Below, one piece after another: positions 34,861 through 46,370 of a DNA stretch of 64,000 nt. The stretch's first letter is position 1; every line of letters starts with the position of its first letter. Source of the DNA: Nectonema munidae (taxonomy: Eukaryota; Nematomorpha; Nectonematoida; Nectonematidae); contig JAUIRK010001037.1 in the NCBI GenBank assembly GCA_030549495.1, positions 466,501-530,500 of the forward strand, given 5' to 3'. Under the pieces are notes generated by a model that worked only from the letters and a program-made list of their open reading frames with translations, did not search any database and had not been told where the DNA came from. The translations under genes and the position numbers were made by a program.

Positions 34861-35600
34861 AGCTCTCTGCTGGCTTCATTTCCTCATTGTTTTTCGATAT
34901 TTTGTTATCGAATTTGAAAACAGTTCTCGTTCTTTTTCTGAGGAGTTCCCGCAATCTAGTTTGGTATTTGAACGTATTTCAATTATCTCAATGGGAGACG
35001 AAAATATTGATGAAAATTTGGTATGCCTTGATGAATTTGATTTCAGCTGGGAACCTTTTGTCGAAACACGCCGTAGAGTTACGGTTGCCTAACTCTTTAC
35101 TAGAATACAACAAGTATAACAGTGAACTCGATGAAGCCAACAGAATAATGAATATCCATAGAATCAACAATGGATGAAGAAGATGGACGAGCGCAGTCTT
35201 TTCTAATAATTAATTTGATATGAGCTGTTTGGATTATTTTGTTATCGCTAAATTCAACTCGCCAATGATTTTCCTTAAATAAAAACAGTGGTCGAAAAGT
35301 TTTTATAAAAAATGTGACTTTACTTTTGAGTGAGGGAGCTATTAAGGTGAAAGACCAAGCTTCTCAGATCAAATTAAAAAAAATCATTTCTCAACTTTTA
35401 TGGTTTTTAATCCCAAAAACATCACATGCTAGAGATTATTGTGTAGTTTGTATACCAAAAAAAGCAGAACCACAAGGAAATGTAAAAAGTGCTGCAAAAG
35501 TATATGTAAACTACATTCAAATTTTGTTTGAAATCATTGTTGCTTTTGATTTTTTTCAAATTTCAAATTATTTCTATAATTTTTACTGAAATTTGTTTTT
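34861..35600 (+). mobile_element. piggyBac remnant (N-terminus joined to Cys-rich end)
   Basis: Near 34990-35090 an acidic start (MGDENIDENLVCLDEFDFSW). At 35320-35540 the C-terminal Cys-rich region: HARDYCVVC, and in a shifted frame TTRKCKKCCKSICKLH, the C..C..C.K..C..H pattern of piggyBac ends. The DDE domain is missing, so this is an internal-deletion copy. Assignment is by the Cys-rich pattern and the acidic N-terminus. Confidence 0.5.
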
Positions 35601-36960
35601 ACAAATAAGTCATAAAAATATTTTTTCCAAGTGTATGAAAACCTTTTTTTCAAAAAAATATTTATGAAATTTTTAAATTAAGTTTTTAACGCCATCTATA
35701 ATATTAAAAGGTTATAAATAGTTTTTCTAAAGATAATTTATTTGTATAAATTTAAAAAACTTAAAAAAAAATTTTTTCGACGTTGAAAAGTTTATTTAAA
35801 ATTACATTTAATAAAAAAATGTTTGATAATAATGGGAAATTTTGGATTAAATTATTTACGTGGAGTAAATTGCCATATGTGCGTATATAGCGAAGCTTCT
35901 TTCTATGATACACATCTGTTATAAATGATACACTTGCAATGAACAAATCCCTTTAGTGATGTTAATATATACCCGCTAAATGATCAAAATCCCTTCAATG
36001 ATTTATACCCCTATTACGAAATACCTAAAATGATAACGTATGTTTCCAGCGAAGCATGAAACGAATGGCGAAATCAACTATGTACCCTTTTACAAAGTTC
36101 AGCTTCGCGTAAAGCGAGAAATAAATATTTTGTATTTCCACTCCTAAAAAATACCTTAAATCCCCCTCCTTTTTTATCACGTATTTCTACTAGGCCAATG
36201 GTCTACCTTTTTTTTACCTAAACTTTAATTATCTTACAAAGCTAATAAAAAAACCTAAAAGTTTCTTTAGCTATAAAAAAAGCTAAAAAGTTAGGAAGAT
36301 AAAAAAACAAATAATTACAATTTAACTAATTAACTATCAAACTTAAGTTATGATTACTTTTCTAACTAAACAATTAACTAAGTAGTCTATGACAGTAAAA
36401 CCAGCGTTAAACCAAAAATTAAAAAAAATACAGAAATAATAACGATATTATAAGAAAAAGAAAATTTGAACATCAGACTTGGGAGCTCAAAAATGAAAAC
36501 AATGTTTGTTTGTATGTGTAACAATCAGAAATATGGGTCTTTTTTACCAAAACATTAAAGAAAATAGTAAGGGATTCTTTCTATTTTCAAATAGATTTGT
36601 TAAAAATTGCAAATTTGTTGGATAGCAAACCAACGAGGAGACAAAAATACACAGAAAAACATTGCCGGACTATACTTATATATGTGAATGTTGAAAATTT
36701 TACATGCAAAAAATGCCTTAGCAGTCATCAAACAACTTGAAATTTAACACGCTAAGTGATAGAGATGTTTTAAGCTTACAGATAAAATTTGAAGTAAATC
36801 GTGTGAAAAATAAAGTTTTTATTAAACTTTGAAAAACGATGTTTTGGAATGATCGTCTATAGCGTCCCACACCTCTAGTGCGCATTTTTCGTGATGTACT
36901 ATTTAATAACAGTTTTTGAGACTGTTTAGGACTAATTTTAGCAAGAAATACAGCAAATTA
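35601..36960. other. Unassigned AT-rich stretch
   Basis: No gene recognised. The 35850-36130 part is less AT-rich, with words GCGAAGCTTC and TTCGCGTAAAGCGAG (the latter with a short hairpin CGCG/GCG). Confidence 0.3.
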
Positions 36961-37310
36961 AAGCTTATTTTATGGGCTTTAAAATAATACAAGTCACACA
37001 TGAAAAAATTATAGTACTTTAAAACTTTTCATTTCCAAAATTGGATAGTTTTGCAAAAACATTTTGTTTCCTTGATGAGATTTAACAAAAAATTTCTATA
37101 CCATGAAATCTTCCCGAAACCGATTTAACTCAGGAGAGACAAAAATGTTTTAAAAAGATGATATTGGACACATTTTTAATTAAATATACTATTGTGTTAT
37201 AAGCAATCGAAATTGCCAAATGAGTTTTTATATTAAATAACAATTATGCTTTTTTGGTTTTGCCAAATTGGGAGACGGTGATAATGTAACTTAGTAAACA
37301 ATTAAAGACA
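36961..37310. repeat. Left arm of long imperfect inverted repeat
   Basis: Matches 38873-38571 in reverse complement. Shared landmarks are AGCTTATTT, CTTTAAAATAATACAAG, GGATAGTTTT.GCAAAAA, GA.AAGATTTAACAA, AATTGCCAAAT.GG and TAAACAATTAAA. The identity is roughly three quarters by eye. The arm is non-coding. Confidence 0.8.
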
Positions 37311-37328
37311 CTTTTTTAGTCTCTTAGT

Positions 37329-38237
37329 CAGGGTCGGTGCTAGGAAATGCGGGGCCCAATTAGAAATCTGATAGCGGAACATATTTATAGTAATATCTAC
37401 ATAGCAAAATTTATCGGTGTTCATATTTCATACAAAAAACACTTACAAACCAAAAAAATGGACATTTAATGCTTGGTATAAAAAAATTTAAAAGCAATTT
37501 GGATACTTTTAGCATTAAGAGAGATAAATTAAGCAATTATATACTCTTTTATAAAAAGACTCTTCTGGCTTTTTTATTAGGAAAATCTTTCAAAATGCTT
37601 TCAAAGTCAATAGCTTTATAAATCTCGCTTTCTATGGAAAGCATTGCCTAACTTTTAAGTCTTTCTTCCGAAACCGCAGACCTCAAGTATGTTTTAATTA
37701 GTTTCAGCTTTGAAAACCTTCTTTCCCCTGATGCAACAGTTATTGGCATCATTAAATAAATCCTCAAGGCAATGAAAACAATAGGAAATGATGTAAACTC
37801 TTGTTTTCTATCAGGTTCCTCTTTTAAAAATCGTCCAAGATCTCATGTAATAAAAAACTAAATTTTAGAACATAAATTTATAGATTTTGGTTGGATGTCT
37901 GTAAATAATAATTTTTTCATGTGATTTTAGAAATATATTTTTTTAATTTTAGGGATAAAATTTCTTTTTTGAAATTTGAAGCTGTAGAAAAGTTAAATGT
38001 TTAAAAAAGTGCATTGAAAAGTGAAAAAAATCGCCATTGCTAAGGGAGGAGACATAACGATAATTTACTAAATTCATCATGTATATTATGAGAAAGATTA
38101 TATCACTTTTCATTTTACGTTTTAAGTAGTATTTTGTACCTCATATAATACAGAAAAAGGCCCACAGGTTCGGGACCCATTCAAGGCACGGGGCCCAATT
38201 TGATAACATTGGTCAAATCGGCTTGCAGCCTGCCCTG
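37329..38237. mobile_element. hAT element, 909 bp, with perfect TSD and transposase C-terminus
   Basis: Starts CAGGGTCGGTGCTAGG and ends GCAGCCTGCCCTG, with GGGGCCCAA near both ends. The target duplication CTCTTAGT is perfect (37321-37328 and 38238-38245). On the minus strand at about 37790-37570 a transposase tail reads ALRIYLMMPITVASGERRFS, KLKLIKTYLRS and AMLSIESEIYKAIDFESILK. This is the hAT dimerisation domain of the ZMYM1-like branch (P.T.AS.ERRFSKL..IKT.LRS.M...RL..L..L.IE). Only this domain remains, so it is an internally deleted copy. It sits inside the long inverted repeat. Confidence 0.9.
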
Positions 38238-38570
38238 CTCTTAGTAACCATAGAGATGTTAAAATTTCAAAAAATTAAAAAAACTTGAAATAAAAGTTTA
38301 AACGGGTGAATACTCATAAATTAGCTTTGTTTTATTTATATTTCATTCTAAATTTTTAATACGATGTTGTGTCTACACCGAGGTTACAAATTTACTGTAT
38401 CAGAGTTTTCTTTGCCTTAATCTCTGCGTAGATAAAAAAAACGAATTAAGAGTTTACAATTAAAGTAACATGAAACACAACTGATTTCTGAGTATTTAAC
38501 TTTCAAGCTTTTGTTTCATAGAGTTTTTTTAATTTTTTGAAACTTTAAGAGAAAACTGTACAACCTGGAA

Positions 38571-38873
38571 GTTTTTAATTGTTTATTATCACTGTCTCCT
38601 CCCCATTTGGCAATTCCAATTCCTAAAAAGACATAATTGTTATTTCATTAAAAATGTTGTGCAGTATCATTTTTTAAAAACATTTTTTTATCTCTCCTTA
38701 GTTCAACCTTAAAAAGGTTTGGAGAAGATTCCATGGCGTAGAAAATTTGTTGTTAAATCTTATCAAGTCAAGAAAATATTTTTGCTAAAACTATCCGATT
38801 ATGAAAATAAGAAGTTTTATATTTAGTGCTATAAATTTTCTCTTGTATTATTTTAAAGCGCATGAAATAAGCT
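38571..38873. repeat. Right arm of long imperfect inverted repeat
   Basis: Reverse-complement partner of 36961-37310. Between the hAT element and this arm, a smaller inverted pair (AATTTCAAAAAATTAAAAAAAC near 38265 and its complement near 38525) lines the loop. Confidence 0.8.
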
Positions 38874-38971
38874 AAGTCTAGCGGTTAGACTGATATAATC
38901 ATTATTATGTATTCTTCAGTGAATAGTTTATGAAATAATTTTAAAATTTTTACAAAATGTAAAAAAGTTAA

Positions 38972-41460
38972 TAAGATAAGATAAGATAAGATTTATTTTG
39001 AAAATTAAAAGAAAAAGTTAAAATAAAATAGGGAAACTGAGACATATATAGCGAATATATATTGTGGAAAACAAAATTACATTAATAAATAATAATCTAT
39101 GTATTTAACAGTTATTTTGGAATACGATATGAAAGCAAATGAGAAAATAAGCAAATGTGGAATAAAAAATATGTGTAAATCCAAAGGTTTATAGAAACCG
39201 CTGAAGGATACACACTGCAAAAAAAGAAGTCAAAGAAAATGAGAAACTCTTATCATGGATCAGAGCAAATGAAACAGTTCATATCAGAACATGGAGGAAG
39301 TTGGGAATATTGAGAGGAAATGTAAGAGTTGAAAATCTTTTTGAATCTTTCAGTTGACGAGCCACTTTCTCCCAACAAAAATCTGTATTTTTCATAAAAA
39401 ACTATGACTTTATGTCTCATTGACAAGTTTGAACAATGGAGTCAAAAATGAGGTTTAACGAGATTAAGATGATTTCTCAAATTGTATTCTGCCTTTGTTG
39501 CATAAGTTATAAGATTTTCAAAATGCTTATGAGAGGAGTTGAGGTTGGATAATAAAAACATTCCAATTTTTTGATAATATATATCTTCTAATTTGAGGAG
39601 GTTGCATTCCATAAAAAGCTTATTAGTGTGAGAACATTTTTTTGATTTTGAGACGACTCTTAAGGCTTTCTTGTATAAGACTTCTAGGGGTTTCAAATTG
39701 CAGTGTCCAAAGTTAATTAAACTATAACAAAGATGAGGGAGAAAGAGTGTTTTAAGGAGAATTAACATAATATTTCTTGGAAAGAGTCTTTGTGTGTGCT
39801 TGAGGATTCCAACCACTTTACCAAGTTTCAAAGAAAGTGAGTCAACGTGTTGGTGAAAGGTCAATTTTTTATCTATTATCAATCCAAGAAGATTAACTTC
39901 TGAAAAGACTTGCAGATTTTCTTTGTAAAACAATTTAGGATCAACGTGAGACTTTTTGGAAATTATCATTGCTTTCGTTTTTGAATTATTTATTGAGAGA
40001 TAGTTATCCAGGCACCAGTTCTTTACTTTGGAGAAGACATGATTAAAAAGAATACTATTATCAAAAGAGTAAGGGAAGAGAAGTGTGATATCATCAGCGT
40101 ACATGAAGACATCAAAAAAAGGAATACATTCGAAAAAGTCATTCATGTAAATGGCGAAGAGCGTGGGCCCCAGTATCGATCCTTGAGGAACTCCTCTAAA
40201 GGTTTCACGAATAGTAGAATTAGCTTTTTTAAAGTTAACAAATTGTTTTCTACCAAACAAATATGATGCAAGGAAATCTAAGGCATTACCATAAAACCAT
40301 AACTCGAGAGTTTTTTTAGTAGAAGTCTGTGAGATACACTATCAAATGCCTTTGAAAGGTCAAGACAAATGACACCAACGTCACTTTTATTTTCAAGATA
40401 AGACACAACCTTATCAAGAAAACAGCTTTGGAGCAACTCTGTTGAAGATCCTCTACGAAAACCAAATTGGAATCGTGACAACAATTTATTGTCTTCAAAA
40501 AAAGAAGAGACTTGAGAAAATATCAATCTTTCAAAAACTTTAGCGATGATCGGAACAATGGAAATGGGCCTGTAATTTGAAATATCATGAACACTGTCTT
40601 TTTTTGCAACTGGAACAACTCGATTCAGCTTTAATACAGAAGGAAAACATGAGCATTTCAGACAAATATTGAAACAGTGAGCAAGAATATCAGAAATTTC
40701 AAAAGAAACCAGTCTCAAATGATGTATACTTAAGCCATAAGCATCTTTAGACTTGCTGTTCTTCATACTTTCTATTGCTTGCAACACATCTTTTGAATCG
40801 ATCATTTTCAAACTGAAAGTCGGTTTATACCCAATTTTACTCTTTTCATAAACAGCTTTTGAATCATCAATCGGAGACTGAATAAAAATCTTGTTCATTT
40901 CATTCGCGACAAAGTTCTCATCAACAACAGTTTTTCCATCTATTATGATACACGTTTCTAAATTACTAGAAGGCTTTGTTACACTCTTAATCTTAGTCCA
41001 AACTTCTTTTGAGGAGGTATTTTCTTCAAAAAACTTTTGGTAATGAATTTTCTTCAAGTAAATTACTTTATTTTTGATAATTTGACGTATTCTCTTGAAG
41101 GAATCAAGGAGAAATAGATTTTTTGGTGAAATTTTTATTTTTTAAGTAGCTCATCTCGTTTTTTAATCAAGGTTAATACTTCACTTGACATCCAAGGTTT
41201 GTGCTTTACTTTGTATTTTTTTGCATTGGCGGATACTAGATCTTTATTCGAAGTAGAGACTAAGTGTGATAATGCATGTCCAACATTTTTCATAGTATCT
41301 TCTGGTGAAGTAGTAGTGCTGAGAAAACTCCAATCATACCTCATGAACTTTTTAATATACATCATACCTTCTGATTTGTCGTATACAACAACAAGTGAAG
41401 AATCTTTCACTTATTCGTTAGTTGCCCCTAATGGCACTGAGTATTCATGGAATCCAGCTA
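38972..41460 (-). mobile_element. LINE (Jockey/CR1-like), best-preserved copy, 5'-truncated
   Basis: Non-LTR retrotransposon ORF2 from just upstream of RT to the 3' tail. The minus strand 41410-41135 carries a linker (KPWMSSEVLTLIKKRDELLK). Then 41110-40278 holds SNYRPISIVPIIAKVFERLI, FGFRRGSSTELLQSCFLDKV and ICLDLSKAFDSVSHRLLLKK. Then 40260-39442 holds GVPQGSILGPTLFAIYMNDF, FMYADDITLLFPYS (catalytic YADD), LGLIIDKKLTFHQHVDSLSL and the C-terminal DIYYQKIGMFLLSNL. About two frame changes separate these, one in a T-run near 40285. The endonuclease and ORF1 are absent. Long intact blocks plus an identical flanking repeat make this the youngest LINE here. Confidence 0.9.
38978..39156 (-). repeat. 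179-bp LINE 3' end, copy 1 (identical to 41465-41643)
   Basis: 3' untranslated end of the minus-strand LINE that follows, terminating in a (TTATC)n microsatellite tail (38971-38992). It is base-for-base identical to 41465-41643 over 179 positions. Confidence 0.9.
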
Positions 41461-41464
41461 GACC

Positions 41465-41643
41465 AAGATAAGATAAGATTTATTTTGAAAATTAAAAGAA
41501 AAAGTTAAAATAAAATAGGGAAACTGAGACATATATAGCGAATATATATTGTGGAAAACAAAATTACATTAATAAATAATAATCTATGTATTTAACAGTT
41601 ATTTTGGAATACGATATGAAAGCAAATGAGAAAATAAGCAAAT
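41465..41643 (-). repeat. 179-bp LINE 3' end, copy 2, upstream of the LINE
   Basis: Identical to 38978-39156 and in the same orientation. It lies on the 5' side of the LINE, so its (TTATC)n tail touches the truncated 5' end of the LINE. It reads best as the tail of an earlier, strongly truncated copy of the same family. Confidence 0.9.
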
Positions 41644-42928
41644 ATTAATAAAGCACTGCAATCAAAATAAAGTTATCAAAGATTTTTTAATCATAATTTC
41701 TTTGAATAGTGGAAAGAATTGCATTATGAAGTTTAAATAAAATTTTTAATGTTTTGAGTTTATAACATTTCTATGGTATATTTCCAAATGGTTAAAACCT
41801 TATCTATTAAAAATATTTTTAAACAAAAAACCCAATATATTTTAAGGAATTTTAATCGTTTAAGAGAATAGAAAAAATCTCTTGATAATAAAATTTAAAA
41901 AAATTATTAAGTTCAAAAAATCCAGAATATAAAATATTTAATTTATATTTTCCCATATTTAAAAATTAAAAGATGAATATTTCAAAGAAATAAAATAAAA
42001 TTATATTTGGAGTACGGATTATGAAGATTCGGATTATTCGAGTGTCTTAAAAATTAATTAATTACGTTGTAGTGATGTTGTTTTTCATTAGAGAATCACA
42101 AGACATGATTTTCATGTGAAAATCTATTTTGATCGATCGACTGTAAAGGGGGGTGTAAAAATATGAAGTTCAAGTTTTAAATCATTGAATATATACTCCG
42201 CGAAAAATACTGTAACTCTTACAGTGTAACTCTTCGAATGCAGCCCGGGGCTGTATGCTTGAGAACCCGGATTTAGATTACTCAAGTCTGGATTAACTTA
42301 GGGTGATTGTATATACATTTTACGTTAGTAAATGAATATCCATTTTACCGACATATTTATAGTCAGCAGATGAATCTTATGTTTTACTTGCATAAGAAGA
42401 TTAAGAAAGTATCAATCCAAATATCATGGTGGAATGTGCATTAAATAAAAATTTTGTTCAAGTCTTTTCATGTTGATGCCTTGGAATATTCTAACGTGGC
42501 CTTAAATCATCACTAGTACTTTTTAATTTGTTCAAAGGATAAGCTTTGGATATTATGATTAAGCAATTATATTGCGCTATATACACAATGTAGAACGCTT
42601 GAGGATATTTGAAATGAGACGTTTCCTGCTGTGCTTCATTGTTTTTCAATTAGCAATCATGTCTTATACATATCCAAAATTAATATAAATCTAGTGTATA
42701 TAATACTCGTTCAAGTTATTTATTTATGGCAATTATGTAAAATACAAGCATAAAAATATTCCATATATTTCCTCAATTCACTTATTATTGGCAATTATGA
42801 AGAATTAAAATCAATACACAAAAGGAAATGACGTAAATATTTGTTCAAATTAATAAATATTTTTCTTTACTTTGAATGAACTAAATCCTTCAATATCTTT
42901 TGTCAAATCGGCAAAACTATTTTTTTTA
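41644..42928. other. Unassigned AT-rich stretch
   Basis: No gene seen. At 42010-42045 and 42265-42295 there are loosely inverted words (CGGATTAT.AAGATTCGGATTA versus GGATTTAGATTACTC..TCTGGATTAA) around a CAGCCCGGGGCTG palindrome at 42241-42253. This may be the ends of a small old element. Confidence 0.3.
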
Positions 42929-42936
42929 GTTTAGAG

Positions 42937-43154
42937 CAGTGGTTCTCAACCTCCTTTTACCCATGAACCCATTTTCTCTTCTTTTTTTGGTGGACCCCTT
43001 CATAAAAAATATTTTATTTTAATATTCTTCACTAATAAAATTTTTGAGGTTATGATAAAGAAAAGAGAATATAAGTAATATTTCGCCTCTGGACCCAAAG
43101 AATTATTATATGGGGACCTCTAGGGTCCATGTGGATCCCGGTTGAGAAACCCTG
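42937..43154. mobile_element. hAT MITE, 218 bp
   Basis: Starts CAGTGGTTCTCAACCTCC and ends GGTTGAGAAACCCTG, an inverted pair of the widespread hAT type that begins CAGTGGTTCTCAACC. The flanks GTTTAGAG (42929-42936) and GTCTAGAG (43155-43162) match at 7 of 8 bases. Non-coding. GTGGACCCC and GGGTCCATGTG extend the inverted pairing inward. Confidence 0.88.
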
Positions 43155-43162
43155 GTCTAGAG

Positions 43163-43729
43163 TTTTTTCTCTTAACCAAAAGTTATTATGGTGTGATGTA
43201 ATTAAAGCTCACACTAGAATGTTTATCAAATACTTACCATTCAACACTACCACCTTACCAACAACACCACCCACTTAAATGTTCTTTCCACTAAAAATAT
43301 AAGCCTTTCGCTACATTTTAATATATGATCATCTCATAAGCTTCTCTTCTTATTCACATGAATGTCGTATTCTTTCAGGGCTTTGTCTTTATAGTTTAGT
43401 ACGTTTATTATATTTTGAGATATAAAGTTACAGAGGTAAAAGAAAATAATTGGTGCACAAATTATAAAGTTTCTTTCGAGTTTATGATCCCACAGGAAGA
43501 TGATGGTCTTCATTAGGTGGGCATCGAGAAATCTGGAGTTTTGGAGGAAAGTTGAAGGTATCCATGAGAAAGAAGAGAAGATTAAAAAAAGATACGCAAA
43601 CGAAAAGACAACAAATAAAAAAAGACGTTAACATGTATTTTACCAAAAGAAAAAAGATTAGAAAAAGAAAAAAAAAATAGAAGGGTAAATATATAGATAT
43701 CTATTATTTTTATCTAAAGTTTAATGAAT
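43163..43729. other. Unassigned stretch upstream of a LINE tail
   Basis: No gene recognised. The AGATGATGGTCTTCATTAGG area near 43500 may be 3' sequence of the adjacent minus-strand LINE. Confidence 0.25.
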
Positions 43730-45100
43730 ATGTAGCGGATTTTTTGAACATGCTCCAATTACTAAAGTGTAGATTAATGTTAAGGAAATGAATTAAATTT
43801 ATTGTTGGATAAAGCAGTGATTTAAAGTGAGAATGGACGTTTAGTTATGGAAGGTGTGACAAATATTTCATTCTGGTAGCATACGAATGATGATATTCAT
43901 TTGTGATAAAGAGATCCGAAAAATCGGCATAGTGAGTTTTGCAATAGTAAAAAAATACAATGCATCAGGTCATAAAGTTCATATATGTTAAGTGCAGAGT
44001 TTGAAGAAAAAATTTAGGCAACCTTAAGAGTTTTTATCCAGAAGTGAAGTGTTGGACGAGCCCCAGATCACGTTAGCATATCTGATAATGGGAAATATCA
44101 TAATACAGGATTTTCTAGATTCTAAAGTGAGGTGTTTTTTTAATTTAAAAAAGATACCAGAAAGACGAGACACTTTAGTATAGTCACTGATTTTATATGT
44201 AATGACGATGAAAGATTGTTCATAAAGTTGACTACTAAATAACATCAGTAAACGCATTTTAGTTCAGCATCTCTCATTTTTAAAGTAACGTTATTTAATG
44301 GACGTTTTTTCGTAGAGACTATATATGTACATTTTTCTGAATTTAGACCCATCATGTTACGACAAGACCAGGTATATATATTACATAACACCTTATTCAC
44401 ATCGCTAATGGAAACAGAGGATGAGAGTTTGAATGTTAAAGTAACATCATCTGCATACAACGTGGGAGAGCAAAAATAAGGCAGATGGTCCACAAGGTCA
44501 TTAATGTACAGAATAAATAGAAGTGGACCTAAAATTGAGCTCTGAGGGACACCGCACCTTTTATAATACTTTTCTGATTGCACACCTTTACAGGAAACAA
44601 AGGAGGATCGATTATTACCAAGATACGATTATGACCAATTATGAAGAAAAATTTATGCTTATTAAGAAGTAAGGAATGCGAAACACTTCCAAAGGCATTG
44701 GAAAAATTAAGAAAAGTACATAATGAAGGCAAGGTATGATCTACGGATAAATCCCTCAAGAAACTTAAAAGAGCTACTTCTGTAGATTTATTCGAAGTAA
44801 AAGCAAATTGATGGTGAGATAATAAGGAGGAATACTCTACAAACTTTAGCTTTATAGTTAAGATGATTTTCTCAAAGATCTTCGAAAATGATGATAGAAT
44901 AGATATGGGCCTAAAGTGATCTATAATAAGATATTTATTAAGACTATGAACAGATTACAACAAAACAATGTATATATTGAAACAGATGTAGGTAACATTT
45001 AACATTAAGATAAGAACTGCACAAATAGTCAGAAATGACCGCTTGTATGGCAGATATTTATAGGTTACAACATTTAACTCAAAAATCACAGGTGCAAACA
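43730..45100 (-). mobile_element. LINE (Jockey/CR1-like), RT to C-terminus, broken
   Basis: The minus strand shows LCTFLNFSNAFGSVSHSLLL (44730-44670), then CGVPQSSILGPLLFILYIND and PTLYADDVTLTFKLSS (44560-44420, catalytic YADD), then PIIRYANVIWGSSNTS (44100-44040) and a C-terminal YATRMKYLSHLP-like tail near 43870. That is the standard palm, thumb and tail order. Frame changes occur between blocks. Confidence 0.8.
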
Positions 45101-45179
45101 TAAATAAGATAATAACAAAAGTAATTATTTAAAAATATATATATATATAAATACGAATATATATCTATTTATTACATGA

Positions 45180-45350
45180 GTAACAATTAATAGTCGAACA
45201 GACTTTTTTTATAATCAGATAAAAATGTGTCATGCACAAGTTTTTTAAAGCCTTTGATAGAATACAAGTTAATGCGAAAAAAATTTATATTTGAATTATA
45301 AAATTGTGACATTTTATACTCAATAGCTTGCTTAGAATTAGAACGTTTGT
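45180..45350 (-). mobile_element. LINE C-terminal end, second copy
   Basis: The minus strand reads RSNSKQAIEYKMSQFYNSNI then INLYSIKGFKKLVHDTFLSD, the final segment common to LINE ORF2 (wN.LP..I....S...FK..LK). It is followed by a (TA)-rich tail near 45130-45180. Its position, between the RT at 43730-45100 and the linker at 45370 onward, shows an insertion or rearrangement. Confidence 0.55.
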
Positions 45351-46370
45351 ACGATGGGACTATCATGTTTTCTGTAATCTATAGAAGTACCTCTTTTATT
45401 TGAGTTGAAAATTGGAACAACCCTAATTATCTTTAACTCATTTGGAAGAGTACCCGAAAGCAAAGAGGAGTGAAAAGAAAGGCAAGAACATTAGCTAATA
45501 TGGGAAGTGTCAAATTTAGTATATGAAGGTTAATCTTGTCAAGTCCACAGCTTTTTTTGTTTCTAAATGATGTTGCTGCCAGAATTACATCTTCAGAATC
45601 GGTACAAAGACGAAAGATTTTTCATTGAATTTTAATGAACTGTCAATAAAATCTAAATTACTTTGACTGGGATTAGAAGCAGTGCTTTGAAAGGCTTTGG
45701 CAAAGTCACTACAACTAATAGGAGTGTTTTTTAGATTCAGCTTGCTTCATAATATGATTTAGCTTTCTCAAAATATTTTTATTGTTGCTATTAACAAGTT
45801 GATTTTGTAGGAAATTAAATTTTGCTAACTGAATTTTTGATTTATTTTACCTTTACCTTATTAACAGTACTTCAAGACATTTTGGTATTTATATTTTATG
45901 TGCTCTGTGCATCTTTTCTTTCAGAAGTTTCAAGTTTTCAAGTGCATCATTGAAGCACGGTTTTTGAAAAGGACTTCTAGTTTTATATTTCACTAAAGGA
46001 AAAGATCTATTGAATGCATCTTAAAAGAAGCAAAAAAATGAAACAGCGTTTCGCATTGCGTGGTTGAAGAACATTTTGAAAGTTTGTGTTTTGCAGCAGT
46101 GTGATGCATTTCATTTTATTTGAATTAGAAAAACAACGCCTATAGACATATTTATCAGAAAATTTTTTTCTACTTTGTTATTTTTCATACAATTATTTGA
46201 TTCGTGATCAAGAACACAAAACTTACAAACAAAATTCATTGATTTACAGTCTTTATGATAGTGAATAAACTTGGTACACTTTGAACAAGTTTTAACAAAA
46301 CTGCGTAATAATTCTACATCATGAGGTTTACACTGGAAAAAGATATGTTTGTTCAAAAATATAGATTTTC
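45351..46370 (-). mobile_element. LINE ORF1 zinc knuckles and ORF2 linker fragment
   Basis: At 46356-46111 the minus strand encodes CSKCTKFIHYHKDCKSMNF then CKFCVLDHESNNC: two CCHC knuckles (C-x2-C-x4-H-x4-C, then C-x2-C-x3-H-x4-C) of the type found at the end of Jockey-like ORF1 proteins. At 45560-45390 there is pre-RT text (a FPNELKIIRVVPIFNSN-like block). The order ORF1 then ORF2 fits one element whose endonuclease has been lost. Confidence 0.6.

Noticed and set aside
40039-40266. 75-codon plus-strand open frame
   Set aside because: Antisense to the YADD-containing part of the LINE.
38978-41643. Element with long terminal direct repeats
   Set aside because: The enclosed reverse transcriptase is of the non-LTR type, no gag, protease, integrase or primer-binding site is present, and the repeat ends in a LINE-style microsatellite tail.
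42010-42300. Small element with CGGATTA-like inverted words
   Set aside because: The inverted words are too short and diverged, and no target duplication was found, so I did not call an element.
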